Positions 46,976-57,688 of a stretch of 64,000 bases of DNA are shown piece after piece (position 1 is the stretch's first letter; each line of letters begins with the position of its first letter). Origin of the DNA: Amycolatopsis deserti. GTDB lineage: Bacteria > Actinomycetota > Actinomycetes > Mycobacteriales > Pseudonocardiaceae. Location: positions 62,001 through 126,000 of the forward strand of contig NZ_BNAU01000013.1 of the NCBI RefSeq assembly GCF_014653945.1. Direction: 5' to 3'. The notes below the pieces were generated by a model. It did no database searches. It was not told where the DNA came from and saw nothing but the letters and a program-made list of their open reading frames with translations. The translations under genes and the position numbers were made by a program.

Positions 46976-47364
46976 CCGAGGAGCAGACGCGCGAGGGCCG
47001 CACCGCGGAGGACCTGCCCGAGCAGGCGCAGCCGCCTGCGGCGGACCTGGCCAAGATCGAGGACATCGAGGAGGCCATGCGGGACGTCGTCGACCCCGAG
47101 CTCGGCATCAACGTGGTCGACCTCGGACTGGTCTACGACATCCGCGTGGAGCCCGACAACACCGCGACGATCGACATGACGCTGACGTCGGCGGCCTGCC
47201 CGCTGACCGACGTGATCGAGGACCAGACGGCGTCCGTGCTGGTCGGCCAGGCCGGCGTGGTGAAGGACTTCCGGATCAACTGGGTCTGGATGCCGCCGTG
47301 GGGCCCGGAAAAGATCACCGACGACGGCCGGGAGCAGCTCCGGGCGCTGGGCTTCACGGTCTAG
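46972..47364 (+). CDS. sufT: SufT, DUF59/MIP18-type Fe-S maturation factor
   Basis: 130-aa protein with the DUF59 motif EAMRDVVDPELGINVVDLGL and the conserved TSAACPLTDVIEDQT cysteine. It helps deliver or mature clusters in target enzymes. The GTG at 46972 overlaps sufU. Last gene of the suf operon; its last 12 nt (TTCACGGTCTAG, with the stop) recur 15 nt downstream at 47368-47379, overlapping the end of the next minus-strand gene. Confidence 0.94.
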   Translation: MTEEQTREGRTAEDLPEQAQPPAADLAKIEDIEEAMRDVVDPELGINVVDLGLVYDIRVEPDNTATIDMTLTSAACPLTDVIEDQTASVLVGQAGVVKDFRINWVWMPPWGPEKITDDGREQLRALGFTV

Positions 47365-47375
47365 GGTTTCACGGT

Positions 47376-47852
47376 CTAGATCTGTAGCTGTACCTGCGGA
47401 ACACCGCCGCCGCACTCGGGCCCGTTCGGGAACACGAGCCGCGCGGCGGTGTTCTGCGTTGTGCGGCCCACTTCGCGGCTGCCCGCGTCCGTCAGGACGA
47501 CCGTGACGTCGTAGGGGCCCTCGCGCAGATCGTCGACCGGGACGAAGCCGTGCCAGCCGCCCGTTTCGTGCAGCTGCACCGAACAGGAGTCCTCTGGCCC
47601 GGTGCCGGTGCACGTCTGCGGGCCGGCGGTGGTCGCGGGGAAGAGTGGCGTTTCCCCGGTCCGGCAGGCAGCGTCGCGGCAGACGGTCACCGCTGCCGCG
47701 GCTATTGCCTGTCCCACGCGCGGCGCGACGTCCAGGCTGATCCCCGGCATCGCGCCGATCATCGTGCAGGCACGGTCACCCGCGGCGCCCGAGGACGCGC
47801 CGCAGGCCGTCAGCACAGCCACTCCCAAAACGGCCACCGGCACCATCCGCAT
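47376..47852 (-). CDS. putative lipoprotein, 158 aa
   Basis: A lipoprotein signal peptide (MRMVPVAVLGVAVL then lipobox TAC) precedes a secreted domain with six cysteines after the lipidated one (ACTMIG, VCRDAACRTG, TCTGTGPEDSC, PECGGG), suggesting disulfides. The C-terminal part (VPVDDLREGPYDVTVVLTDAG) looks like a small beta-sandwich. No function recognised. ATG at 47852 gives the best signal peptide; the frame open further upstream overlaps the next gene. Convergent with sufT. Confidence 0.75.
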   Translation of the reverse strand: MRMVPVAVLGVAVLTACGASSGAAGDRACTMIGAMPGISLDVAPRVGQAIAAAAVTVCRDAACRTGETPLFPATTAGPQTCTGTGPEDSCSVQLHETGGWHGFVPVDDLREGPYDVTVVLTDAGSREVGRTTQNTAARLVFPNGPECGGGVPQVQLQI

Positions 47853-47899
47853 ACCGGACAGACGAACCCAAGCCGCCCCCCGGTTGCATGTATAACGAC

Positions 47900-49658
47900 C
47901 TACACGGCGCGGCTCAAGCCGACCGGTCCCGCCGGCCGCTGCTCCGGCAGCGCGTGCCGCGACCGGCCGCGCAGCACCTCCACCCGCTCGGAGCCCGGGC
48001 GCCCCAGCACCCAGCTCGACCCCGGCACCGCCTTGGCCTGCTTCTTCAGCGGCGCCAGCAGCCGCGACGCCTCGCGGTAGGACTCGATCGTCGCTGTGGC
48101 GCAGACCAGCGTCGCCAGCGACACGGTCACCGGCATGCCCTCCGCCGACCACGGCGTGTCCAGCAGCGCGCCCGCGATCGTGCCGATCTCGTCCACGTCG
48201 CAGGCGATCAGGAAGTCGTCGCCGCCGACGTGGCTCACCACCATCCGCGGCAGCCGCGACGCCAGATCCGTCAGCGTCCGGCCGATCGCGCGGATCAGAT
48301 CGTCCCCGGCGGCGAAGCCCGCGTTGTCGTTCACCGCCTTGAACGAGTCGACGTCCAGCCACGCCGCGACGAACGCCTCCCGGCTGCCGATCCGCCGGTC
48401 CACGTCCCGCGCCACCGTGTCGCTGCCGGGCAGCCGGGTCAGCGGGTTGAGCGCCGCCGCCTCCTCGACCTTCGCCTCGGCCACGCCGCGCACCACCTCG
48501 GTCACCAGCACCACGCCCAGGCACCGGCCCGCGTCGTCGACCACCACGACGTCGTCGCCGGTGCGGCCCCAGTCCGCGTCGGTCACCAGCTCCAGCAGCT
48601 CCAGCGCCCCGGCGTCGGCGTGGATCGTGTGCGGGGTGTCGGCCAGCCGCTCCGCGCTGCGCTTCGCGTGCAGCGCGTGCCCGTACGGCCCGGTGACCGA
48701 AACCAGGAACCGGGTGCGGTCGATCGACCACCGCGGGCGGCCCTCGTCGTCGATGCCGACGATGCCGCTCGGCGCGTCGCCGGCCGCCAGCGCGGTACGC
48801 ACGTCGTCGCAGGTCGCGTCGTGCGGCAGGGTGCTCGCCGGGCGCAGGAAGTCCCGCACCCGCGGCGTGGTGAGCGGGCCCGGCGTGAGGCGCTCGTCGG
48901 GATCCGGGATCGCCGGGGTCAGCAGGTGCCCCAGGTTCACCCCGTCCCGGGCGGGGGCGAACAGGTTGCCCTGAGCGATGCGCACCCCCAGGCGGCGCAC
49001 CGCTGCCAGCTGCGCTTCGGTCTCGATCCCGGTGGCGACCAGCCGCGCGCCGGTCCGGGCCGTGAAGTGCAGCAGGGATTCCACGACCGCGACCGAGCCG
49101 GCGTCACCGGGCAGCCCGCGCAGCACGCTGCGGTCGAGTTTGAGCACGTCCACCGGCGCCGCCGCGAGCATCGCGAACGGCAGGTCGCCGCGGCCGAGGC
49201 CGTCCAGCGCCAGCCGGAACCCCAGCTCGCCGAGCCGGTTCAGACCGGCGAGCAGCTGCTCGGGCCACACCGAGCAGAACGGCGGCCCGACCTCCAGCAC
49301 CACCTCGCGCGGCCGTTTGCCGGCGCGGGCGAGGGTGTCGAGCAGCGGATCCACCGGCCGCGGACGCGGTGGCCGCGGTGATGTTGAGGTGCAGCGGCAG
49401 CAGGGTCTGCTGGTCGGCCTCCGCGCGGACGGCGTCGCAGGCCAGCGCGATGTCGGTCTCGACCAGGCGCCGTTCACGGCGGGCGGTGTCGAGCAGGTCG
49501 TGCACGGACCCCTCGGCGGGGCGGGCCAGCGCTTCGAGCGCGACCATACCGCCGGTGTTGAGGCTGTAGAGCGGCTGGAAGGCGAACCGGACTGGGCGCA
49601 CGGACCGATCTTCGCTGGTGAGGTGGGTGAATTGAAAGAGATGTCGACTGATGTTCAC
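47900..49658 (-). pseudogene. EAL-CBS-GGDEF protein gene with a frameshift
   Basis: Two frames together encode one cyclic-di-GMP-type protein. From GTG at 49658: FAFQPLYSLNTGGMVALEAL (EAL start) to LPLHLNITAATASA, about 100 codons; then near 49350-49385 the frame must shift by one to continue PVDPLLDTLARAGKRP and on to 47900. Domains: EAL (degenerate: the DDFG motif is DGLGRG), a CBS pair in the middle, then GGDEF with GGDDF (SHVGGDDFLIA). The shift lies in a GCGG-rich run, so a sequencing error is possible; otherwise the gene is broken. Divergent from dgt. Confidence 0.8.
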
Positions 49659-49708
49659 CTCGGGGGCGGGTAGCGTACTCCCGCGCGGGTACGGGCGGGG
49701 CAGATACG

Positions 49709-51274
49709 GTGATGCGCATGGAACCCGATCCGCGGACGCTACGCCGGGAGAACGCCCGGGAACCGGCCTGGTCCGATCTGGCCGACAACCCCTTCCGGGC
49801 CGACCGGGACCGCATCGTGGTGTCGCCGTTCTTCGCCCGGCTCGGCGGCGTGACCCAGGTGGTCAGCGCGGCCGGGTCCGGTCTGCTGCACAACCGGCTC
49901 ACCCACAGCCTCAAGGTCGCCCAGGTCGCGCGCGCCATCTCGCAGCGGCTGCTGTCCTCGGTGGACTCGGCGGAGCTGATCGGCAAGCTGGGCGGGCTCG
50001 ACCCGGACGTCGCCGAGGCCGCCGCGCTGGCCCACGACCTCGGGCACCCGCCGTTCGGGCACCTGGGGGAGCAGGTGCTGGACCGCATCGCGCGGCACCG
50101 GTTCTCGCTGCCGGACGGGTTCGAGGGCAACGCGCAGACCTTCCGGATCATCACCACGACCGACGTGCGCGGGCCGGCCGCGGTCGGGCTGGACCTCACC
50201 GCGGCCGTGCGGGCGGCGGTGCTGAAGTACCCGTGGGCGCGCCTGCACTGGCCGGACCCGCACCCGGCCGCGATGCGCATCCCGCCGCGGGGCGCGGCCG
50301 AGCCCGACGAGGCTCCGGGCACCGGGTCGAGCAAGTTCTCCGCCTACTGCACCGAGCTGGACGACGTGGTCGCGGCACGCCGGTCGTTCGCCGGGCGGAT
50401 CGAGCCGTGGCAGCAGACGGTCGAGGCGTCGGTGATGGACACCGCGGACGACCTGGCCTACGCGATCCACGACATCCAGGACTTCCACCGCATCGGGGTG
50501 CTGCAGCACGCGCCGGTGGCGGCCGAGCTGGGGGAGTGGCTCGACCACGCGGTGGAGCTGGCCGGGCTGGACAACGCCACCCTCGCCGCGCGGATCCGCC
50601 GCCCCGGCCGGTCGCTGGAGCAGCTGCGGCGCCGCATGCACGCCAAGGACGCGTGGATCGTCGACGACGACGCGTTCGCCCAAGCTGTGTCCCGGATCCG
50701 GACCGAGCTGGTCGACGGCTTGCTGGCCGAGCCGTTCGACGGATCGATCGAGGCGGAGCAGGCGACGGCGGCGTTCTCCGCGCGGTGGACGCATCGCCTG
50801 GTGGACGGGGTGATCGTGCTGCCGTCGCCGTCCACGCGGGCCGGGCACGTGTCGCTGCGGACCGCGCAATGGCACGAGGTGCAGGTGCTGAAGTTCGTGC
50901 ACCGGCGGTTCGTGCTGCTGCGCCCGGAGCTGGCCCTGCACCAGCGGGGGCAGGCGTCGCTGCTGACGACGCTGGTCGACGCGCTCGACGCGTGGCTCGC
51001 CGACCGGGACGAGGTGTCCCGCCTGCCGCGGCGCCTGCACGACCTGGTGGAGCTGGCGCAGTCGGAGTTCGATGAGCTGGTGCGGACAGCGCCCGAGCTG
51101 CTGGTCGGAGCCACCGGCGAGCCGGTGGCCGGAGCGGACGCCGTCCGGGGCCTGGCGAGGGGCCGCGCGGTGATCGACTTCGTGTCGTCGCTGACGGACA
51201 AGCAGGCGGTCAGCCTGCTGGACGCGCTGTCGGGCCGGTCCGGGCAGCCCTGGTCGGACAGCTTCGTGCTCTGA
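49709..51274 (+). CDS. dgt: deoxyguanosinetriphosphate triphosphohydrolase-like protein
   Basis: 521-aa HD-domain protein that removes triphosphate from dGTP or related dNTPs. Metal-site residues are His66 in NRLTHSLKVAQVA, His109-Asp110 in ALAHDLGHPPFGH, and a later Asp in MDTADDLAYAIHD. The conserved GLLHNRLTHS segment and DGFEGNAQTFRI also match. GTG at 49709, ATG at 49712 and ATG at 49718 are all in frame; GGGGCAG upstream fits either of the first two. Confidence 0.92.
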   Translation: MMRMEPDPRTLRRENAREPAWSDLADNPFRADRDRIVVSPFFARLGGVTQVVSAAGSGLLHNRLTHSLKVAQVARAISQRLLSSVDSAELIGKLGGLDPDVAEAAALAHDLGHPPFGHLGEQVLDRIARHRFSLPDGFEGNAQTFRIITTTDVRGPAAVGLDLTAAVRAAVLKYPWARLHWPDPHPAAMRIPPRGAAEPDEAPGTGSSKFSAYCTELDDVVAARRSFAGRIEPWQQTVEASVMDTADDLAYAIHDIQDFHRIGVLQHAPVAAELGEWLDHAVELAGLDNATLAARIRRPGRSLEQLRRRMHAKDAWIVDDDAFAQAVSRIRTELVDGLLAEPFDGSIEAEQATAAFSARWTHRLVDGVIVLPSPSTRAGHVSLRTAQWHEVQVLKFVHRRFVLLRPELALHQRGQASLLTTLVDALDAWLADRDEVSRLPRRLHDLVELAQSEFDELVRTAPELLVGATGEPVAGADAVRGLARGRAVIDFVSSLTDKQAVSLLDALSGRSGQPWSDSFVL

Positions 51275-51326
51275 CCAGCGCACCACCCACAACCGCCGGC
51301 CGGCAACGCAACAGCGGTTTGTGCAT

Positions 51327-51406
51327 ATCACCTTGAGCCAGGGCCGCAAGGTTGGCATGGTCGGCCGCCGGAGAGAGCCTGGGTTGCGGCCCTGGCTCAA
51401 GGTGAT
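51327..51406. repeat. long perfect inverted repeat
   Basis: A 23-bp perfect inverted repeat (left arm 51327-51349, starting ATCACCTTGAGCC; right arm 51384-51406) encloses 34 nt. A further outer pair ACGCAAC (51306-51312) / GTTGCGT (51408-51414) extends it with a bulge. It lies in the 323-bp gap after dgt. It has no U-tract, so it may be a terminator, a repeat element or a small palindromic unit. Confidence 0.85.
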
Positions 51407-51498
51407 CGTTGCGTGTCAGGCGACGGGATGACCACCCAGCTACCTGGGGTGTCGGGTGAGGCCCGCCACCGTGGGGAAAATCGCTGGACGGTGATCCG

Positions 51499-51532
51499 TA
51501 CACTGGGTCTCGTGGACGTCCAGTTGGAGTAG
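51499..51532 (+). promoter_or_regulatory. candidate leaderless mini-ORF upstream of the ABC-F gene
   Basis: A TACACT hexamer (51499-51504) fits a -10 box; the predicted transcription start falls at the GTG of GTG-GAC-GTC-CAG-TTG-GAG-TAG (51512-51532), a six-codon reading frame with no room for a ribosome site. A stem (GGGCC...GGCCC, about 51537-51558) follows before the ABC-F start. No good -35 is visible. This resembles leader-peptide attenuators of ABC-F genes, but is inferred from layout only. Confidence 0.4.
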
Positions 51533-51597
51533 CTCCGGGCCGCCTGTGCAGCAGGCCCGTCGATGCCACCTGTCCACCCCCGATACCGGGAGTTTCC

Positions 51598-53226
<1,629 letters not shown>

Positions 53227-53403
53227 TGTAAACAAAGGGCTGATTGCTTAGTTGGACTAGGCAACCACCTGGAACGGCGCAATTTTTCCGCCATTGGGCA
53301 GGTTTTTCGCCGCTCGTCTGGCAAATTCGCGGTTCGTGTTCGATCATTGCGTGACGAGGCCCACCGTGGCCTGCCAACGCGATCTGGTGGAAGGCGGAAC
53401 GAC

Positions 53404-53613
53404 GTGGCTGACCTGAAGAAGGGCGCGCGGATCACCGGCAGCACGCGTGACAAGCTTGCCGCTGACCTGAAGAAGAAATACGAGAAGGGTGCGAGTATTC
53501 GGGCCCTGGCCGAGTCGACCGGACGCTCGTACGGTTTTGTGCACCGCGTGCTTTCCGAATCCGGGGTGCAGTTGCGCGGGCGCGGCGGGGCGACGCGCGC
53601 TAAGAAGAAGTAG
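53404..53613 (+). CDS. small helix-turn-helix protein
   Basis: 69-aa protein of which ADLKKKYEKGASIRALAEST, GRSYGFVHRVLSESG form a helix-turn-helix, with a Lys/Arg-rich C-terminus (RGRGGATRAKKK) suited to DNA or RNA contact. GTG at 53404 is preferred (GGAAGGCGGA upstream). It sits where the Rv1473A-type regulator does, next to the ABC-F gene. Its final 14 nt overlap the 3' end of the convergent glycosyltransferase gene. Confidence 0.85.
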   Translation: MADLKKGARITGSTRDKLAADLKKKYEKGASIRALAESTGRSYGFVHRVLSESGVQLRGRGGATRAKKK

Positions 53614-54907
53614 GCCGGGCGTCCCCGGCCTCGGCACGGCGGAAGCACAACATCGCACCGAGGAGCACGCACGGGTACACCAGGTACCCGAAGCGCGTCG
53701 CGGGCGTCAGGAGGGTGAAGGCCCCCAGGCCCACGGCGATGCGCCACAACGCGTCCGATCCGGCCACGGGCGGACGCCGCAGCAACCAGACGAGGATCGC
53801 GGCAGCGGCGCCGGCGAGCAGGACGAACGCGGCCACCTTCCCGGCCGGTCCGGTACTGGCGATGAGGTAGCCCGGCAACGGGCTCGCCGCCGGTGACGTC
53901 ACCTGGCCCAGGCCGGCCGGGAACCGGATCACGTGCTCCACGAACGCCCGCGGGTTCACCAGGAACACCGGGACGTTGAGCACGGCGCACGCGAGCACCG
54001 TCGTGGTGAGGAAGCGCGCCAGGGCCCTGCCGCCCAGGCGGGCGAAGACGAGCACGGCCAGCACCACGGCGGCCGGTGCCACGATGAGCTTCGCGCTGAT
54101 CACCAGCGCGAGCACGATCGCGCTCGCCACCGGGCGGTCCCGGGCCGCGAGCGCAGCGGCGACCAGCATCAGACCGACGATCGCCAGGTCCGGCCCGGCG
54201 ACCGCCCAGGTCAGCGCGGTCAGCGGGCAGGCCATCGCGAACTGCGCCGCGCGCACCGGGACCCGCGGGGTGCGGGACAGCCGGATCGTCAGCCACGCGC
54301 ACACGCACGCGGTGAGGACGAACATCAGCCGCGCGTCGGTGAGGGCGTCGGCCACCGGGCTGCCGCCGAACAGGGCGCGGGGCAGCCCGAACACGGCCAT
54401 GACCGGGCCGTAGGGCGTGTAGTCGTTGACCTCCGGCGCCCGCGCGAGGGCCGCGACATCCACATAGGGCGTGCCGTGGTCCAGCAGCAGGCTCGCCGAG
54501 CGCTCGATCACCCACACCTCGGGCTGCGCGCTCCAGGAGAACGGCGTGTTCAGCCAGTCCGTGCCGGTGAGCCGCCGGATCACCAGGACGGTCAGGGGCA
54601 GCAGCATCGACAGCACGGCGATCCCGGCCAGCCCCACCCAGCGGGAGCGCAGCTGCCCGCCCTGGCGGCGGGCGGCGATCAGCCAGCCGGTGTGGGCGGC
54701 GGCGAAGCCGTAGCCGAACGCCGCGCACGAACCCCAGATGCGGAAGCCGTAGAACTCGTTGGTGACCGCCAGTGCGATGGCGTAGACGGTACAGCCGAGG
54801 TAGAAGACCAGGTCGACGGTCAGCGGGTGCGCGGCGAGCAGCGCGCGCCAGCGGTCGAGGGCGGTGGCGGGGGCCGGCGGGCGCACCGCGGTGCGCTCAG
54901 TGGTCAT
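53600..54907 (-). CDS. GT87-family (DUF2029) membrane mannosyltransferase
   Basis: 435-aa protein with about ten membrane helices. VNDYTPYGPVMAVFGLPRAL carries the loop typical of GT-C mannosyltransferases (acidic/aromatic YTPYGP), and the middle segments resemble polyprenol-phosphate-mannose-dependent enzymes. A role in lipoglycan assembly is plausible given mptB elsewhere in the window, but the acceptor is unknown. ATG at 54907. Confidence 0.78.
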   Translation of the reverse strand: MTTERTAVRPPAPATALDRWRALLAAHPLTVDLVFYLGCTVYAIALAVTNEFYGFRIWGSCAAFGYGFAAAHTGWLIAARRQGGQLRSRWVGLAGIAVLSMLLPLTVLVIRRLTGTDWLNTPFSWSAQPEVWVIERSASLLLDHGTPYVDVAALARAPEVNDYTPYGPVMAVFGLPRALFGGSPVADALTDARLMFVLTACVCAWLTIRLSRTPRVPVRAAQFAMACPLTALTWAVAGPDLAIVGLMLVAAALAARDRPVASAIVLALVISAKLIVAPAAVVLAVLVFARLGGRALARFLTTTVLACAVLNVPVFLVNPRAFVEHVIRFPAGLGQVTSPAASPLPGYLIASTGPAGKVAAFVLLAGAAAAILVWLLRRPPVAGSDALWRIAVGLGAFTLLTPATRFGYLVYPCVLLGAMLCFRRAEAGDARPTSS

Positions 54908-55074
54908 CGCGGGCCGCCGGATGGTCTGGCACCGGTTTCGTCCCTCCCCATGCGCAAAGGTTACCGAGGAGGGAATCGGCGGCGACGTCCGGGAAGCTTT
55001 TGGTGTCCGCCCGCGTTGGCCTGGAGGTCTTCGGAGTGGACCTCAAGCATTGTCGAAGTTTTAGGGTGGGCGGC

Positions 55075-56940
55075 GTGGACAACACCTGGTCTTTGATGAG
55101 TTCGGCGATGCGTGCCGCGAACGCGCCGAAGGGCCTCGCGCCCGGCACGATCCGGCGGGTGGCGCGGTTCGCCCGGCCGTACTGGCGCAGCCTGCTGGTC
55201 TTCCTGGCGCTGACCGTGGTGTCGGCGGTGATCGCGGTGAGCACCCCGGTGCTGGCCGGCAAGGTCGTCGACACCATCGTCGGCGGCAAGGAGGCCGGGC
55301 TGGTCGTGCTGCTGGCGGTCGTGGTGGCCGGGCTGGCGATCGCCGACGCCGGGTTCGGGCTGGTCGAGCGGTGGCTGTCGGCCCGCATCGGCGAGGGGCT
55401 GATCTACGACCTGCGCCGCGCGGTGTTCGAGCACGTGCAGCGGATGCCGATCGCGTTCTTCACCCGCACCCGCACCGGCGCGCTGGTCAGCCGCCTGAAC
55501 AACGACGTGATCGGCGCGCAGCGGACCTTCACCGCGACCCTGTCCGGCCTGGTCACCAACGTGATCCAGCTGGTGCTCTCGCTCGCGGTGATGGTGACGT
55601 TGTCCTGGCAGGTCACCCTGCTGGCGCTGGTGCTGCTGCCGGTGTTCGTGCTCCCGGCGCAGCGCATCGGGCGCCGGATGGCCGATCTGCAGCGCGAGTC
55701 CGCGCAGCTCAACGCCGGGATGACCACGCAGATGACCGAGCGGTTCTCCGCGCCCGGCGCGACGCTGGTCAAGCTGTTCGGACGGCCGCGGCGGGAGGCC
55801 GAGGACTTCGGCGCCCGCGCCGGGCGGGTGCGTGACATCGGGGTGCGGACCGCGATGCTCACCCGGTGGTTCATGACCAGCCTGACCCTGGTGTCGGCGC
55901 TCGCGCAGGCCCTGGTCTACGGCCTGGGCGGCTGGCTGGCGATCCGCGGGCAGCTCGCCCCGGGCACCGTGGTCGCCCTCGCGCTGCTGCTGACCAGGCT
56001 CTACAGCCCGCTGACCGCGCTGGCCAACGTCCGGGTGGACGTGATGACCGCGCTGGTGTCGTTCGAGCGGGTCTTCGAGGTGCTCGACCTCGACCCGATG
56101 ATCACCGAGAAGCCGGACGCCCGCACCGTGCCGGCCGGCGGGGTGTCGGTCGAGTTCGACGACGTGCGCTTCGCCTACCCGGCGGCCGACAAGTACTCCC
56201 TGGCCTCGCTGGAGGAGGTGTCCACACTGGACACCCGTGGTGGCGAGGAGGTGCTGCACGGGATCAGCTTCCGCGCCGAGGCCGGGCAGATGGTCGCCCT
56301 GGTCGGGTCGTCCGGGGCGGGCAAGTCGACGATCGCGTCGCTGCTGCCGCGCCTCTACGACGTCGACTCCGGCGCCATCCGGCTGTCCGATGTGGACGTG
56401 CGTGACCTGGGGTTCGCCTCGATCCGGGACACCGTGGGCGTGGTGACCCAGGACGGGCACCTGTTCCACGACACCATCCGCGCCAACCTGGAGTACGCGC
56501 GGCCGGGCGTGACCGAGGAGGAGATCTGGGACGCGCTGGAGCGCGCGCGGCTGGCCGAGCTGGTGCGCGGCCTGCCCGACGGACTGGACACGGTGGTGGG
56601 GGAGCGCGGCTACCGGCTCTCCGGCGGCGAACGGCAGCGGCTGACGATCGCGCGGCTGCTGCTGGCCCAGCCGCGGGTGATCGTGCTGGACGAGGCGACC
56701 GCGCACCTGGACTCCGAATCCGAGGTGGCGGTCAGCGAAGCCCTGTCGCACGCCTTGGAGGGGCGGACCGCGCTGGTCATCGCGCACCGGCTGTCCACCG
56801 TGCGGGCGGCCGACCAGATCCTGGTGGTCGAGGCCGGGCGCATCGTCGAACGCGGCACGCACGAGGAACTGCTCGCCGCGAACGGCCGCTACGCCGACCT
56901 CTACCACACGCAGTTCAGCGAGGAGCCGGCCGCGGTTTAG
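55075..56940 (+). CDS. ABC exporter, fused membrane and ATPase domains
   Basis: 621-aa half-transporter: six helices (about 45-340) with the coupling segment GEGLIYDLRRAVFEHVQRMP, then an ATPase with Walker A VGSSGAGKST, signature RLSGGERQRLT, Walker B VIVLDEATAHLD and the H-loop IAHRLSTVR. This MsbA/LmrA-like layout dimerises to export lipids or drugs. GTG at 55075 is the most likely start (AGGG about 8 nt upstream); the frame open further upstream to 54772 is a shadow. Its stop shares bases with the convergent SIS gene stop. Confidence 0.9.
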   Translation: MDNTWSLMSSAMRAANAPKGLAPGTIRRVARFARPYWRSLLVFLALTVVSAVIAVSTPVLAGKVVDTIVGGKEAGLVVLLAVVVAGLAIADAGFGLVERWLSARIGEGLIYDLRRAVFEHVQRMPIAFFTRTRTGALVSRLNNDVIGAQRTFTATLSGLVTNVIQLVLSLAVMVTLSWQVTLLALVLLPVFVLPAQRIGRRMADLQRESAQLNAGMTTQMTERFSAPGATLVKLFGRPRREAEDFGARAGRVRDIGVRTAMLTRWFMTSLTLVSALAQALVYGLGGWLAIRGQLAPGTVVALALLLTRLYSPLTALANVRVDVMTALVSFERVFEVLDLDPMITEKPDARTVPAGGVSVEFDDVRFAYPAADKYSLASLEEVSTLDTRGGEEVLHGISFRAEAGQMVALVGSSGAGKSTIASLLPRLYDVDSGAIRLSDVDVRDLGFASIRDTVGVVTQDGHLFHDTIRANLEYARPGVTEEEIWDALERARLAELVRGLPDGLDTVVGERGYRLSGGERQRLTIARLLLAQPRVIVLDEATAHLDSESEVAVSEALSHALEGRTALVIAHRLSTVRAADQILVVEAGRIVERGTHEELLAANGRYADLYHTQFSEEPAAV

Positions 56941-57650
56941 CGGAGGGCGGGGACGCGGGGGCGGTAGTGCTCGAGCAGCGCGGCGTTGGCCGCGTCGCCG
57001 CCCTCGACGTTCGAGCTGCGCCACAGCGGCACCTCGACACCCTCCTGCGCGGCGGTGGTGACGACGTGCGCCAGCACCTCGTTCCAGAGGTAGACGTTGA
57101 GCAGCGAGGACAGCGCCACCGTGCGGGGGGCGTCCTCGGGGAAGGCGGCGTCGCCGGGCCGGACGCCGGTGTCGAGCACCACGTCGGCCTGCTCCGGCAG
57201 CGTGCTGTGCGAGCGGCGGGGCGCCGCCTCGACCGAGGCCCGCGACGTCACCGCGACCACCGGCGCCCCCGCGGCCCGGGCGGCTTCGGCCAGTTCCACC
57301 GGGTAGGGGTTGACGCCGGAGTTGGAGAACACGAACACCACGTCCTCCGGGCCCGGCGCGCGCCCGGCCAGCACCTCGGCGGCCAGGCCGGACCGCCGCT
57401 CCGCCGTCGTGCTGCCCGCGGCGCTGTGCAGCGGCAGCAGGTCCGGGTGGTACAGCGGGTAGACGCAGGCCAGGCCGCCCGCGCGGTAGAAGGTTTCGGC
57501 GACCGAGGCCAGCGAATGCCCGGCGCCACCGGTGAAGACGAGGGCGTCCGCCCGCACCGCGGCCAGCACGAGCCCCGCCGCCCGCTCGATCTCCCGGGCG
57601 TTGCGTTCGCCGGCCCGCGCGAGGGCCCCGGCGACCAGATCGTGGATCAT
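56937..57650 (-). CDS. SIS-domain sugar-isomerase-like protein
   Basis: 237-aa protein with one SIS fold: VFTGGAGHSLASVAETFYRAGG (phosphosugar loop, with Ser) and DVVFVFSNSGVNPYPVELAE. It resembles the UPF0309 / sugar isomerase family of unknown substrate. ATG at 57650. Stops of this gene and the ABC exporter overlap in the shared TTTAG at 56936-56940. Confidence 0.82.
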   Translation of the reverse strand: MIHDLVAGALARAGERNAREIERAAGLVLAAVRADALVFTGGAGHSLASVAETFYRAGGLACVYPLYHPDLLPLHSAAGSTTAERRSGLAAEVLAGRAPGPEDVVFVFSNSGVNPYPVELAEAARAAGAPVVAVTSRASVEAAPRRSHSTLPEQADVVLDTGVRPGDAAFPEDAPRTVALSSLLNVYLWNEVLAHVVTTAAQEGVEVPLWRSSNVEGGDAANAALLEHYRPRVPALR

Positions 57651-57688
57651 GCGCCCGACCCTAGGCGCCGGACCACCGGGCCTGGGTG

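Noticed and set aside
51460-51511. WhiB7-type promoter for the ABC-F gene
   Set aside because: An AT-rich GGGGAAAAT lies upstream, but its distance from the TACACT hexamer does not fit a -35/-10 pair with an adjoining AT-rich WhiB7 site.
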